NCBI RefSeq assembly: GCF_004745865.1
Contig: NZ_SRKZ01000004.1
Location: forward strand, 772,218-836,217
Reading direction: 5' to 3'
From: Hymenobacter wooponensis
GTDB taxonomy: Bacteria > Bacteroidota > Bacteroidia > Cytophagales > Hymenobacteraceae
DNA length: 64,000 bases
Position numbers and translations under genes: made by a program. A model generated the notes under the pieces. It was given only the letters and a program-made list of their open reading frames with translations, was not told the origin of the DNA and made no database searches. This document shows positions 53,193 to 61,511 of this stretch, piece after piece (the stretch's first letter is position 1; each line of letters starts with the position of its first letter).

Positions 53193-53223
53193 AAGCGCCC
53201 GTTGCCTGCTGCAACGGGCGCTT
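53193..53223. terminator. Terminator between convergent genes
   Basis: AAGCGCCCGTTGC (53193-53205) pairs perfectly with 53211-53223, five-base loop. Serves TerC and possibly the GT51 gene. Confidence 0.8.
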
Positions 53224-53230
53224 TCGCGTG

Positions 53231-55375
53231 TTAGGGGTTAGGGCGAGTAGGTGGTGTGGCCGGCGCTTCCTGATTAACTCCTGCATCAGAAGCGGGCTGG
53301 CCGCCTAGTAGGTCAATCAGGTTGAGGGGCTCATACTGCGATGAGTCGGCGGCCACCACCGTACGGGCGGTATCGGGGCGGGCTACAAAGCCCATAGCTC
53401 GTAGGCCACGTCCCCGGAAGTTTACGTACGTGTCGAGGCTCTCGTATTCCCCTTGGGAGATGTAGCCTTTTCGCGCCATTAATTGGGCAATCAACCGGTG
53501 GAAGTAGCGGGCACTGCTGCGCATATCTCCGTACTGGTTGAAGTTGTTGCGGAAGTATTTAGGCCGCGGAATAATGCTGGCTAAGTATAGGCTTTCGGAA
53601 AGGCTCAGGTTAGCAGGCTGTTTGTCGAAGTAAAACTCAGCCGCCTCATGCACCCCGTAAATCTTCGGGCCCCATTCAATAATGTTCAGGTACACCTCCA
53701 GCATTCGCTCCTTTGAAGCGAGGCGCGTGTTCTCAATAATCCACACAATCAACGCTTCTTCCACCTTCCGTACGATGGTTTTCTTACGGGTCAGGAACAC
53801 GTTTTTCACCAACTGCATGGAGATAGTACTGCCCCCCCGGGCAAAGCGCCGCTCCTTGATATTCTGAATAGCTGATTTAACGAAGGCCTTCTCCATAAAC
53901 CCGCGGTGCGTCATAAAGCGCGGGTCCTCGGCCGTCATGATGGCTGCCTTTAGGTAGTCCGATACGCGGTTGTAAGGCGTGAACTCAGGGTTTGCAGGGC
54001 CCACCAGAAAGGTTTTCACTGAATCCCCCTTATCGTTGTAAGCGGTATAAGGGAACTGCTCGTTGAGTTTATTTAGGTTCTCACGGCCAAAGCGCGTCAC
54101 GCGGAACTTAGTCGCCTGCAGCCCCGAGTTAAACTTGAGGCTGTCGAGGTTATTCATGTCCAGGTCGGCAGTCAGACGATACTTGAGCGTGCCTTCAGCC
54201 TGTGTGCCTTCCAACGTCTCAAACATACCTTCAGGCAGAGAGGCGAAGAAATCGTTAGCCGCCGTTTCGCCCGATTCTACATTCAGCTTCACCTGTAGGC
54301 CTGCCATCATCTGATTGCGGTTGGTGAGGCCATTAATCTCCTTGCCAATAACGCGCTGCGGCACCGGCAACCGGCGCACAGATAGCACCGGAAAGAACTC
54401 CATTTTATTGAGCAGTACCCGCGTGCCCTTATCTAAGGCGAAAGATGCCTGGCCTAGCCGAGTCACAAAATCAATACCGCCGCGCGGGAAACGCACGTCG
54501 CTATCCGACAACTTCGGGTGATTCACGATGAAGTTGGTAGCGGAGGCTGTGCCTTTCACCGTCAGCTCATCATCCTTCAGGTTTTTTTCCGTCAGGCTTA
54601 CCCGGATGGTGTCAAACTGCACGCGGGCACCATACTTCCGCTGCACATAGGGCAGTACCACCGGGCGCTTATTTAAGGCAAAGATGCGGGCGTCAACCTG
54701 GTAGTCGCTCGCGTCAATTCGGCCCTGTACGCCTACATGGTTTACCACCGAGTCTACCACAGCGGTGAGCTGACCTTTAATGTCGCCATCCTCAATAGAA
54801 AGCTGGGGCATAGTCAGCGTAGCGCGGTGGAGAGGGCTGCGGTAGGTAACTAAGAAATTACGGAAATCAGCTTCGACAGGCACGTTATCAAATGCAGCCT
54901 CAAGCACCTGATTGGCTAGCAGGCCATAATTCGTGCCTTTGGTTGTATCGCGCGGCACCACAGGCTGCCCTTTCCGTTTCTTATAGAGGAAAGAGTAGTT
55001 ATCAGTGGTGGCTGTTTTGTGTGCCGTCAGCTGGGCATCATCAATTTCTAGATTGCTGAATACTGGCCTACCCGCAAAAAGACTGCGCACGCTCAGGGAA
55101 GCACTGACGGTTTTAGCCCGTAGCAGGGTATCAGTTGGCTGGGCCGAGGGTACCAGGTTCACGCCCTCCAATTGCACAGTATTCAGGTCAGTGAAGCGGG
55201 CGGGGCCCAGCGTTAGCACAACTGGGAACTTGCGCTCAACCTTCTGTTTCACTTGCTGCAAGGCAAAATTGAGCAGTTGCTGGCGTTTGAGCAGGAAAAT
55301 ACCGAGGCCAATGGCGAGCAGCACTACAAGAATGCCGAGGCCAATGCCGATTTTACGTTTAGTTGCTGGAGTCAC
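53231..55375 (-). CDS. GT51 peptidoglycan glycosyltransferase with AsmA-like N-terminus
   Basis: 714 residues from GTG at 55375. One membrane helix (about 10-29), then a 400-residue beta-rich region resembling AsmA/DUF748-type periplasmic repeats, then a GT51 domain with EDPRFMTHRGF (catalytic Glu483), RGGSTISMQLVKN and the second Glu in EVYLNIIEWG. No penicillin-binding transpeptidase domain follows, only a short Pro-rich tail. GT51 enzymes polymerise lipid II. The frame opens at 55453, but the TACCTTTG box at 55458-55451 puts the transcription start downstream of that. Confidence 0.85.
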   Translation of the reverse strand: MTPATKRKIGIGLGILVVLLAIGLGIFLLKRQQLLNFALQQVKQKVERKFPVVLTLGPARFTDLNTVQLEGVNLVPSAQPTDTLLRAKTVSASLSVRSLFAGRPVFSNLEIDDAQLTAHKTATTDNYSFLYKKRKGQPVVPRDTTKGTNYGLLANQVLEAAFDNVPVEADFRNFLVTYRSPLHRATLTMPQLSIEDGDIKGQLTAVVDSVVNHVGVQGRIDASDYQVDARIFALNKRPVVLPYVQRKYGARVQFDTIRVSLTEKNLKDDELTVKGTASATNFIVNHPKLSDSDVRFPRGGIDFVTRLGQASFALDKGTRVLLNKMEFFPVLSVRRLPVPQRVIGKEINGLTNRNQMMAGLQVKLNVESGETAANDFFASLPEGMFETLEGTQAEGTLKYRLTADLDMNNLDSLKFNSGLQATKFRVTRFGRENLNKLNEQFPYTAYNDKGDSVKTFLVGPANPEFTPYNRVSDYLKAAIMTAEDPRFMTHRGFMEKAFVKSAIQNIKERRFARGGSTISMQLVKNVFLTRKKTIVRKVEEALIVWIIENTRLASKERMLEVYLNIIEWGPKIYGVHEAAEFYFDKQPANLSLSESLYLASIIPRPKYFRNNFNQYGDMRSSARYFHRLIAQLMARKGYISQGEYESLDTYVNFRGRGLRAMGFVARPDTARTVVAADSSQYEPLNLIDLLGGQPASDAGVNQEAPATPPTRPNP

Positions 55376-55450
55376 GCGAACAGTCAGGGAGGAAAGTAAG
55401 TTGCGGCCGGTTCTACCAGATTCGTGCCGAACCCACCACCACTCGAGATA

Positions 55451-55458
55451 CAAAGGTA
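55451..55458 (-). promoter_or_regulatory. -7 promoter box of the GT51 gene
   Basis: TACCTTTG read leftward, a perfect match, about 76 bases before the chosen start codon. Confidence 0.65.
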
Positions 55459-55504
55459 ACGAAAAAGCCCTGTGCCGGTTCTGGCCCTACGGCCGACCTT
55501 TCGT

Positions 55505-55512
55505 TACCTTTG
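55505..55512 (+). promoter_or_regulatory. -7 promoter box of purB
   Basis: TACCTTTG, 29 bases before the purB ATG. With the box at 55451-55458 on the other strand it forms a divergent promoter pair 46 bases apart. Confidence 0.7.
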
Positions 55513-55541
55513 GCCCGCTCTGGTTCAACTTCCTTCTTCGC

Positions 55542-56906
55542 ATGTCTTCAGCTGCCGAATACGCCGTTCTTTCTCCGCTCACCGCAGTATCGCCCTTAGA
55601 TGGCCGTTACCGCCGCCAAACTACTCCTCTGGCCCCGTATTTCTCGGAACTGGCCCTGATTCGCTACCGCGTTTTGATAGAAGTGGAGTACTTCATCGCA
55701 CTCTGCGAGCTACCTCTGCCCCAGCTGGGCGGTGTCGACTCGGAGCTGTTTCCCGCTTTGCGTAGCCTCTACACAGAGTTTTCAGTGGCCGATGCGGAGG
55801 CGATAAAAGCCCATGAGCGAGTTACGAATCACGATGTGAAAGCCGTAGAATACTTTCTGCGCGACAAGTTCACGGCGCTTGGCCTAGGCCAGTACCTGGA
55901 GTTTATCCACTTCGGCCTCACTTCCCAAGACATCAACAACACGGCTATTCCGCTGAGCCTCCAGCATGCGCTTATTCATACGCTGCTGCCAGCTTACGCC
56001 ATTGTGCGCAACCAGCTAGCCACCCGCGCCAACGACTGGGCCGCCGTGCCCATGCTGGCGCGTACCCACGGCCAGCCGGCCTCTCCTACCCGCTTGGGCA
56101 AGGAAGTGCAAGTGTTTGTGGCCCGCCTCGATGCGCAAGTGGAGCTGCTAGGCCAGGTGCCCTTCGGCGCCAAATTCGGCGGGGCTACTGGCAATTTCAA
56201 TGCCCACCACGTGGCCTACCCTGGTACCGACTGGCACCAGTTTGCGCAGCAGTTTGTGGAAGGCCGCCTGGGTCTCAAGCGTAGCCACCCCACCACCCAA
56301 ATCGAGCACTACGACCATCTGGCCGCCTTGTGCGATGGGCTGAAGCGCCTCAATACCATTCTGATTGATCTGGCCCGCGACGTGTGGCAGTACATTTCCA
56401 TGGGCTACTTCCGCCAGACCATTAAGGCTGGAGAAGTGGGCTCGTCGGCTATGCCGCACAAGGTAAACCCCATCGACTTCGAAAACGCGGAGGGCAACTT
56501 GGGCATTGCCAATGCCGTGCTCGAACACCTGTCCGCTAAGCTGCCTATCTCCCGCCTCCAGCGTGACCTCACCGACTCTACGGTGCTCCGTAACCTGGGC
56601 GTGCCGCTAGGCCACACCCTCATTGCCCTCGCTTCGCTGCAGCGTGGCCTAGACAAGTTGGCCCTCGATGAAGAAGCACTCCGCCGCGACCTGGAGGCCA
56701 ATTGGCCCGTAGTAGCTGAAGCCATCCAGACCATTCTGCGCCGCGAAAATTACCCCGATCCGTACAACGCGCTCAAGGCACTTACCCGCACCCACGGCCC
56801 CGTGACGCAGGCAACTATCAGCGAGTTTATTGACACGCTGGAGGTAAGCGAGGCGGTAAAAGGTGAGCTGCGGGCTATTTCGCCCACTAGCTACGTAGGC
56901 ATGTAA
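55542..56906 (+). CDS. purB: Adenylosuccinate lyase
   Basis: 454 residues from the ATG at 55542. It starts LSPLTAVSPLDGRYRRQT, and has HFGLTSQDINNTA, TRTHGQPASPT (as ARTHGQPASPTRLGK) and the fumarase/aspartase signature GSSAMPHKVNPIDFENAEGN (near 299-320). This is the longer E. coli-like PurB type. Acts twice in purine synthesis, releasing fumarate. A frame extends far upstream to 55005 but lies opposite the GT51 gene and is not used. Confidence 0.95.
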   Translation: MSSAAEYAVLSPLTAVSPLDGRYRRQTTPLAPYFSELALIRYRVLIEVEYFIALCELPLPQLGGVDSELFPALRSLYTEFSVADAEAIKAHERVTNHDVKAVEYFLRDKFTALGLGQYLEFIHFGLTSQDINNTAIPLSLQHALIHTLLPAYAIVRNQLATRANDWAAVPMLARTHGQPASPTRLGKEVQVFVARLDAQVELLGQVPFGAKFGGATGNFNAHHVAYPGTDWHQFAQQFVEGRLGLKRSHPTTQIEHYDHLAALCDGLKRLNTILIDLARDVWQYISMGYFRQTIKAGEVGSSAMPHKVNPIDFENAEGNLGIANAVLEHLSAKLPISRLQRDLTDSTVLRNLGVPLGHTLIALASLQRGLDKLALDEEALRRDLEANWPVVAEAIQTILRRENYPDPYNALKALTRTHGPVTQATISEFIDTLEVSEAVKGELRAISPTSYVGM

Positions 56907-57008
56907 CGTACATTTGTAGTCCGTAATGTTCGTGTATCTAGCACGTGCGTTGCGGACTACATCTTGCGCGCTACTCCTACCTTCTTTTCCCAGCCCAGAA
57001 TTTCTCTC

Positions 57009-58106
57009 ATGCCCGAACTTAACGGCATCACTGTTCATCCCGATTGCCGCCATTTCCGTGGCGATATTCCCTGCCGCCCCAACAAGGAGCACGGTTACCA
57101 GTGCGCCAACTGCCCGGTGTATGCCCCCATTGAGCAACGCATCCTGATCATCAAGCTCGGCGCCATCGGCGACGTTATTCGTACTACGCCGCTGCTGCGC
57201 CGGCTCCGGCAAGAGTTTCCGGCGGCTAAAATCACGTGGCTTACGCTTACGCCGGCCATTCTGCCGAACGGGGAAATTGATGAAGTACTGAAGCTGGATT
57301 TGCCCGCCGTGCTGCACCTGCAGCAGCGCGAGTTCGACCTGCTTTTCAATCTCGACAAGGACAAGGAAGCCTGCGCCCTCCACGACTCTATCAGGGCGCG
57401 CCAGAAGTTTGGGTACCGCCTGCATCCTGAATATGGCGTGGCCTGGCCTAGCAATGCCCTTGCTGACCACAAGTTCCTGACCGGAGTATTTGATGAGCTC
57501 AGCCTGCAAAACCAGAAGCCCTACGTGCAGGAGATCTTCGAGCTGTGTGGCTTTGAGTTTAAGGGCGAAGAATACGTCTTCGACACGCACCAAGATAAAG
57601 GCTACGACTGGTCGGGGCTGCCCACTACTGGCCTACGCATTGGCCTGAACACCGGCTGCGGCGACCGATGGACCACGCGCCTGTGGTCGGATGAGAAATG
57701 GATTACCCTGATTGCGGAGTTGCAACAGGCTGGTTACGCCCCGGTGCTGTTGGGTGGCCTAGCCGAGGACGAGCGCAACCAGCGGCTGCAAGCTGCCACC
57801 GGCGCGGCTTACCTGGGCACCTTCCCTCTAGAGCAGTTCATCAACCTGATGTACCAAATGGATGGCATAGTGACGCAGGTTACGATGGCCATGCACATCA
57901 GCATTGCCCTACGCAAGCCCACCATCCTGATGAACAACATCTTTAATCCCTACGAATTTGACCTCTACGGCCGCGGCCAGCTCGTGCAGCCCGACCGGCA
58001 GTGCGTCTGCTTCTACCGCGGCACCTGCAAGCTCGGCACGAGCTGTATGGAAAACCTGCCCGCAGAGAAAGTCTTTGCTGCCGTGCAGGCCAGCCTGCCA
58101 CTGTAG
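57009..58106 (+). CDS. GT9 glycosyltransferase with two Cys clusters
   Basis: 365 residues. The GT9 (heptosyltransferase) core begins near 40: RILIIKLGAIGDVIRTTPLLRRL, with GLNTGCGDRWTTRLW and QVTMAMHISIALRKPTILMNNIFNP in the second half. Unusual additions: an N-terminal segment with Cys13, Cys22, Cys32 and Cys35, and a C-terminal segment with Cys332, Cys334, Cys340 and Cys346. Classical WaaC/WaaF lack these. The eight Cys may bind zinc or an Fe-S cluster, or form disulphides. Likely adds a sugar to LPS core or a glycan. ATG at 57009; an upstream frame start at 56964 is less likely. Confidence 0.82.
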   Translation: MPELNGITVHPDCRHFRGDIPCRPNKEHGYQCANCPVYAPIEQRILIIKLGAIGDVIRTTPLLRRLRQEFPAAKITWLTLTPAILPNGEIDEVLKLDLPAVLHLQQREFDLLFNLDKDKEACALHDSIRARQKFGYRLHPEYGVAWPSNALADHKFLTGVFDELSLQNQKPYVQEIFELCGFEFKGEEYVFDTHQDKGYDWSGLPTTGLRIGLNTGCGDRWTTRLWSDEKWITLIAELQQAGYAPVLLGGLAEDERNQRLQAATGAAYLGTFPLEQFINLMYQMDGIVTQVTMAMHISIALRKPTILMNNIFNPYEFDLYGRGQLVQPDRQCVCFYRGTCKLGTSCMENLPAEKVFAAVQASLPL

Positions 58107-58128
58107 GCCAGTTACCTCCTTCATAGAT

Positions 58129-58170
58129 GAGCCCCTGCTGTGTGCACAGCAGGGGCTCTTTCTTTTTTAA
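58129..58170 (+). terminator. Terminator between GT9 and GT4 genes
   Basis: 14-base perfect stem (58129-58142 with 58145-58158), then TTTCTTTTTT. Very short loop; serves the GT9 gene. Confidence 0.92.
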
Positions 58171-58187
58171 GCTTCAAATGCGCATAT

Positions 58188-59315
58188 CTACTGCCCCGCT
58201 ACTTCCTTGAGCGCTTTCACCATTTCTTCCCAGGAGAATTCCTTCTTCTTGGCCCATACGCCAGCCGTAAACTCGGCTTCGCGCTGGTGTTCGTAAAAGT
58301 CAACCAAGGCATCGGCAATGGCTTTGGGCTTTGGTGGTACTACGTAGCCCACTTCTCCGTCCGGAATAAGCTCGGCTAGGCCACCCACATCGGTTACCAG
58401 CATGGGCCGCTCGAAGTGATACGCAATTTGTGACACGCCGCTCTGCGTGGCGTTTTTGTACGGCTGCACGACAAGGTCGGCCGCGCAGAAGTAGTCGGCT
58501 ACTTTCTCATTGGGAATGAAATCAGTAGCGCGCACCAACCGCTGCTCCAGGTTGTATTTGGTTATTAGAGCCTCATACGGTGCTGCATCCTCGTAATACT
58601 CTCCCGCTACAATCAGCTTCACGGGTAGTTGCGCTAGGCGTTCGTCGGAAAAAGCTTCCAGCAGAATATCTAAGCCTTTGTAGGCTCTGATGAAGCCAAA
58701 GAACAGCAAGTACCCAAAATTCGGGTCTAGGTCTAGTGCCTTCACTGCTTCTGCTTTCGGCTTCAATGGGCCAAAATTGTCGTAGAGCGGGTGCGGCTTA
58801 TATTGGGCGGGCTGCTTGAAGCGCAGGCGTCGTAAGTCGGCTAGCACCGCCCGGCTCATCGTTACGAATCCGTGGCACGCCGACAGGAAGTACTTGGTCA
58901 GCGGCCGGTCGCCGGGCCCCTTCTCGTGCGGAATTATATTATCCGTAATGGCCACCACGCGGGTATGGCGGTTCCGGCGTACTAGGCGCGCTACAGTTCC
59001 CAGCGATGGGCCCATGAAGGGGAGCCAGAACCGGAAAATCACCAAATCAGGCCGCTGCTTGCGCAGCTTATTCCCCACCGCGTACCAGCTCAGCGGGTTC
59101 ACGGAGTTAAGGCTTACCTCAATATCCAAATCCGTTGGCCCGGGCTCCGTGCTGAACTGCGTCTGACCCGGAAACAGAAAGTTGGGATACTGCAGAGAAA
59201 ACGTAACTAGCCGCACCTCGTCGCCGGCATCGCGGAAGGCTCGTGCCAGCCGTTCATTATAAGTTGCTAGGCCACCTCGCAGAGGATAAGCGGGTCCAAT
59301 AATGACGACTTTCAT
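58188..59315 (-). CDS. GT4-family glycosyltransferase
   Basis: 375 residues. GT-B fold: N-terminal IIGPAYPLRGGLATYNERLARAF, second domain from about 200 with LLFFGFIRAYKGLDILLEAF, and QPYKNATQSGVSQIAYHFERPMLVTDVGGLAELI, where the E of GGLAEL fits the donor-binding acidic residue of retaining GT4 enzymes. The sugar is unknown. It is the last gene of a leftward run with the GT2 gene 81 bases upstream. Likely acts in cell-surface glycan synthesis. Confidence 0.85.
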   Translation of the reverse strand: MKVVIIGPAYPLRGGLATYNERLARAFRDAGDEVRLVTFSLQYPNFLFPGQTQFSTEPGPTDLDIEVSLNSVNPLSWYAVGNKLRKQRPDLVIFRFWLPFMGPSLGTVARLVRRNRHTRVVAITDNIIPHEKGPGDRPLTKYFLSACHGFVTMSRAVLADLRRLRFKQPAQYKPHPLYDNFGPLKPKAEAVKALDLDPNFGYLLFFGFIRAYKGLDILLEAFSDERLAQLPVKLIVAGEYYEDAAPYEALITKYNLEQRLVRATDFIPNEKVADYFCAADLVVQPYKNATQSGVSQIAYHFERPMLVTDVGGLAELIPDGEVGYVVPPKPKAIADALVDFYEHQREAEFTAGVWAKKKEFSWEEMVKALKEVAGQ

Positions 59316-59396
59316 ATCAATAGTTTTCTGCTTCTCGTCTGTCTGGTCCTGCGTATTCTACAGGCCTAGCGCATCAACGCCCGACGATGTGTGCGT

Positions 59397-60383
59397 TCAA
59401 CTTAAGTTCAGCTTTTCCTTCACCAAGTAATCGTTGCGGTTGGAGCCATTCAACTGCACCATTTCGGCCAAGAAACCGGCCAGAAATAGCTGCACCCCAA
59501 TAACCACGGCCACCAGTGCCAGGAAGAACAATGGCTGTGCCGTAACGTCGCGGGCGTGCAGGTTGCGGCTAGCCAGCCACACCTTCTCCCCCACCAGCCA
59601 CAGCGTAATCAGCATACCCAGCAGAAACGACATGGTGCCCAGGGCCCCAAAGAAGTGCATGGGCCGCCGCCGGAATCGGCTCACGAACGTGATGCTCATC
59701 AAGTCGAGGAACCCATACACGAAGCGCTCCAGCCCAAACTTGGTGGTGCCGTACTTGCGTTCCTGGTGTTGCACCACCTTTTCCCCAATTTTGCGGAAGC
59801 CGGCCCACTTGGCAATAACTGGGATGTACCGATGCATTTCGCCATACACCTCCACGCTTTTCACCACACGGCTATCATAAGCCTTCAAGCCGCAGTTAAA
59901 GTCGTGGAGGTTGATGCCCGATATCCAGCGGGTAACGCCGTTAAACAGCTTCGTAGGAATGGTTTTGCTAAGTGGGTCGAAGCGTTTTTTCTTCCATCCA
60001 CTTACCAAGTCCAAGCCATCCTGCGTGATCATCCGGTAGAGTTCCGGCAGTTCTTCTGGTGAGTCTTGCAAGTCGGCATCCATGGTGCAAACCACACGGC
60101 CCGTAGTCTCCTTGAATCCTACGTTTAGCGCCGCCGACTTACCATAGTTTCGGTTAAAACGGATGCCGCGCAGGTGCGTATCCTCCTGCGCTAGTTCCTG
60201 AATTACTTCCCAAGAATCGTCCGTAGAGCCATCATCAATTAAGATTACTTCGTACGTCAGCCCGTGCTGTGCTAGTACGCGGTGAATCCAGCGTGTTAGC
60301 TCGGGTAATGACTCTGCCTCGTTGAGTAGCGGAATGACAATCGACAACTCAACGGGAAAATGGTGCGAAAGACGCTTACTCAA
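59397..60383 (-). CDS. GT2 glycosyltransferase with C-terminal membrane helices
   Basis: 328 residues, TTG start at 60383. GT-A part: VIPLLNEAESLPEL, IDDGSTDDSWE, MDADLQDSPEEL (metal site), NCGLKAYDSRVV, then two C-terminal membrane helices (about 245-270 and 285-310). This matches DPM1/ArnC-like synthases of polyprenyl-phosphate sugars (undecaprenyl-phosphate glucose or aminoarabinose type). The first eight bases overlap the end of the upstream DUF4199 gene (TTGAGTAA), so translation is coupled. Confidence 0.87.
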   Translation of the reverse strand: MSKRLSHHFPVELSIVIPLLNEAESLPELTRWIHRVLAQHGLTYEVILIDDGSTDDSWEVIQELAQEDTHLRGIRFNRNYGKSAALNVGFKETTGRVVCTMDADLQDSPEELPELYRMITQDGLDLVSGWKKKRFDPLSKTIPTKLFNGVTRWISGINLHDFNCGLKAYDSRVVKSVEVYGEMHRYIPVIAKWAGFRKIGEKVVQHQERKYGTTKFGLERFVYGFLDLMSITFVSRFRRRPMHFFGALGTMSFLLGMLITLWLVGEKVWLASRNLHARDVTAQPLFFLALVAVVIGVQLFLAGFLAEMVQLNGSNRNDYLVKEKLNLS

Positions 60384-60900
60384 ACTCGGGACGGGTGTGT
60401 TTAGTGATGGCAGAGATAATAAGGGAAAGGATAAAGGCGAAGAGCAGAGTTCCTAGAATAGCCCCAATCAGCATAAACGGACCATTTGCGAACTTGCCTG
60501 CCATGGCTAAGCCCTGCTCAATCTGTTCGTCGGATAATTTTCCTTGCGCCTCCATATCGGCCCGTGCACGCTCCATTGAGCGCGTCATAAATTCTGTATC
60601 AATAAAATTGATGTAGATGTAGCTAACAATCCCATTAAGCAAGCCAGCAATTCCTCCTAATAGTGAGCCAATACCAAGGCCTTGGCCATAGCTCATGAAC
60701 CCCTGGTTGTGCTGCTTAAAAAATGTGTGCGCCATCCAGATACCCGCAACCAATACTACCAATGAAAGCCATTTTGCAGGGCTTTGCTCTAGGCCACTCA
60801 TGTTGAGGCCTAGCGTTAAGATTACCATCACTAGGCCTGTAATCAGACCATAGCGAATGCCAACGGATGATGGGCTTACGGAGGTAGTGGTGTTTTCCAT
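60376..60900 (-). CDS. DUF4199 membrane protein
   Basis: 174 residues with four hydrophobic segments (about 18-35, 42-58, 75-95, 140-165) and a charged helical stretch between 100 and 130 (TEFMTRSMERARADMEAQ), the pattern of DUF4199. Function unknown in the family. It is followed, with overlap, by a GT2 gene, and preceded by a second DUF4199 gene. Confidence 0.8.
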   Translation of the reverse strand: MENTTTSVSPSSVGIRYGLITGLVMVILTLGLNMSGLEQSPAKWLSLVVLVAGIWMAHTFFKQHNQGFMSYGQGLGIGSLLGGIAGLLNGIVSYIYINFIDTEFMTRSMERARADMEAQGKLSDEQIEQGLAMAGKFANGPFMLIGAILGTLLFAFILSLIISAITKHTRPEFE

Positions 60901-60940
60901 GGATATGGCTTTCAGGATGAATAGATACCGGAAAGGTATA

Positions 60941-61471
60941 TTATTTCCGCAAAAACACTCCGCCTGGGATACTTAGCATTATACCTAAAAGCAGCTTCTT
61001 AGAAAATTCATCTTGCGCGAGCCCCTGAGGGTTAGTTGCCAGATTGCGAAGTGTGGCATCATACTGCTGCTGCCCATTTGCTTCCTTCAGGTACATTGCT
61101 TTCGCCGCGGCCAAAATGCTCTTGGCTTCCGCTAGATGCTGTGCTATGAGTTCGGGTCCCGCCATTCTTGCAAACAAGTATAGCCCCGCTCCCGCTACTG
61201 CTGCTGCAATAAAACTGGTGGCTACCCCCACTCCCACTGAACGGCCTAGGCCTGGTCCATCGGCATAATAGCGCCGCAGCAGAATCTGGCTGATGACAGC
61301 CGCAATTGGCGGAAAGAAGTTTGATAAGGTCCGCTTAGGGCCGTAAGGGTTGTTGCCAGTGAAATAGAGGAACAAGACCCAGCCAAGACAAAGGGCACCC
61401 GTTACTACGCCGCATAAGACGGCCGTTCGTAGTCCGGGATTAGAGGAAGATGCAGCAGGTTCCAAACGCAA
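60941..61471 (-). CDS. DUF4199 membrane protein, paralogue
   Basis: 176 residues from TTG at 61471. Four hydrophobic segments and a charged helical middle (LAEAKSILAAAKAMYLKEANGQQQ) in the same places as its downstream neighbour. No ATG exists near this point, and longer starts would run into the BatA gene. A TATCTTG box read leftward at 61494-61488 supports the TTG choice with a leader near 10 bases. Function unknown. Confidence 0.72.
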   Translation of the reverse strand: MRLEPAASSSNPGLRTAVLCGVVTGALCLGWVLFLYFTGNNPYGPKRTLSNFFPPIAAVISQILLRRYYADGPGLGRSVGVGVATSFIAAAVAGAGLYLFARMAGPELIAQHLAEAKSILAAAKAMYLKEANGQQQYDATLRNLATNPQGLAQDEFSKKLLLGIMLSIPGGVFLRK

Positions 61472-61511
61472 AAAACTAGTGATGCGGCAAGATACGAGGA
61501 CTTTGCCCAAC

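Noticed and set aside
55005..55541. Upstream extension of the purB frame by 179 codons
   Set aside because: Low-complexity text opposite the GT51 gene, crossed by both promoters; the normal PurB N-terminus starts at 55542.
56649..57593. Leftward 314-codon open frame spanning purB end and GT9 start
   Set aside because: Overlaps two well-supported rightward genes and shows no domain.
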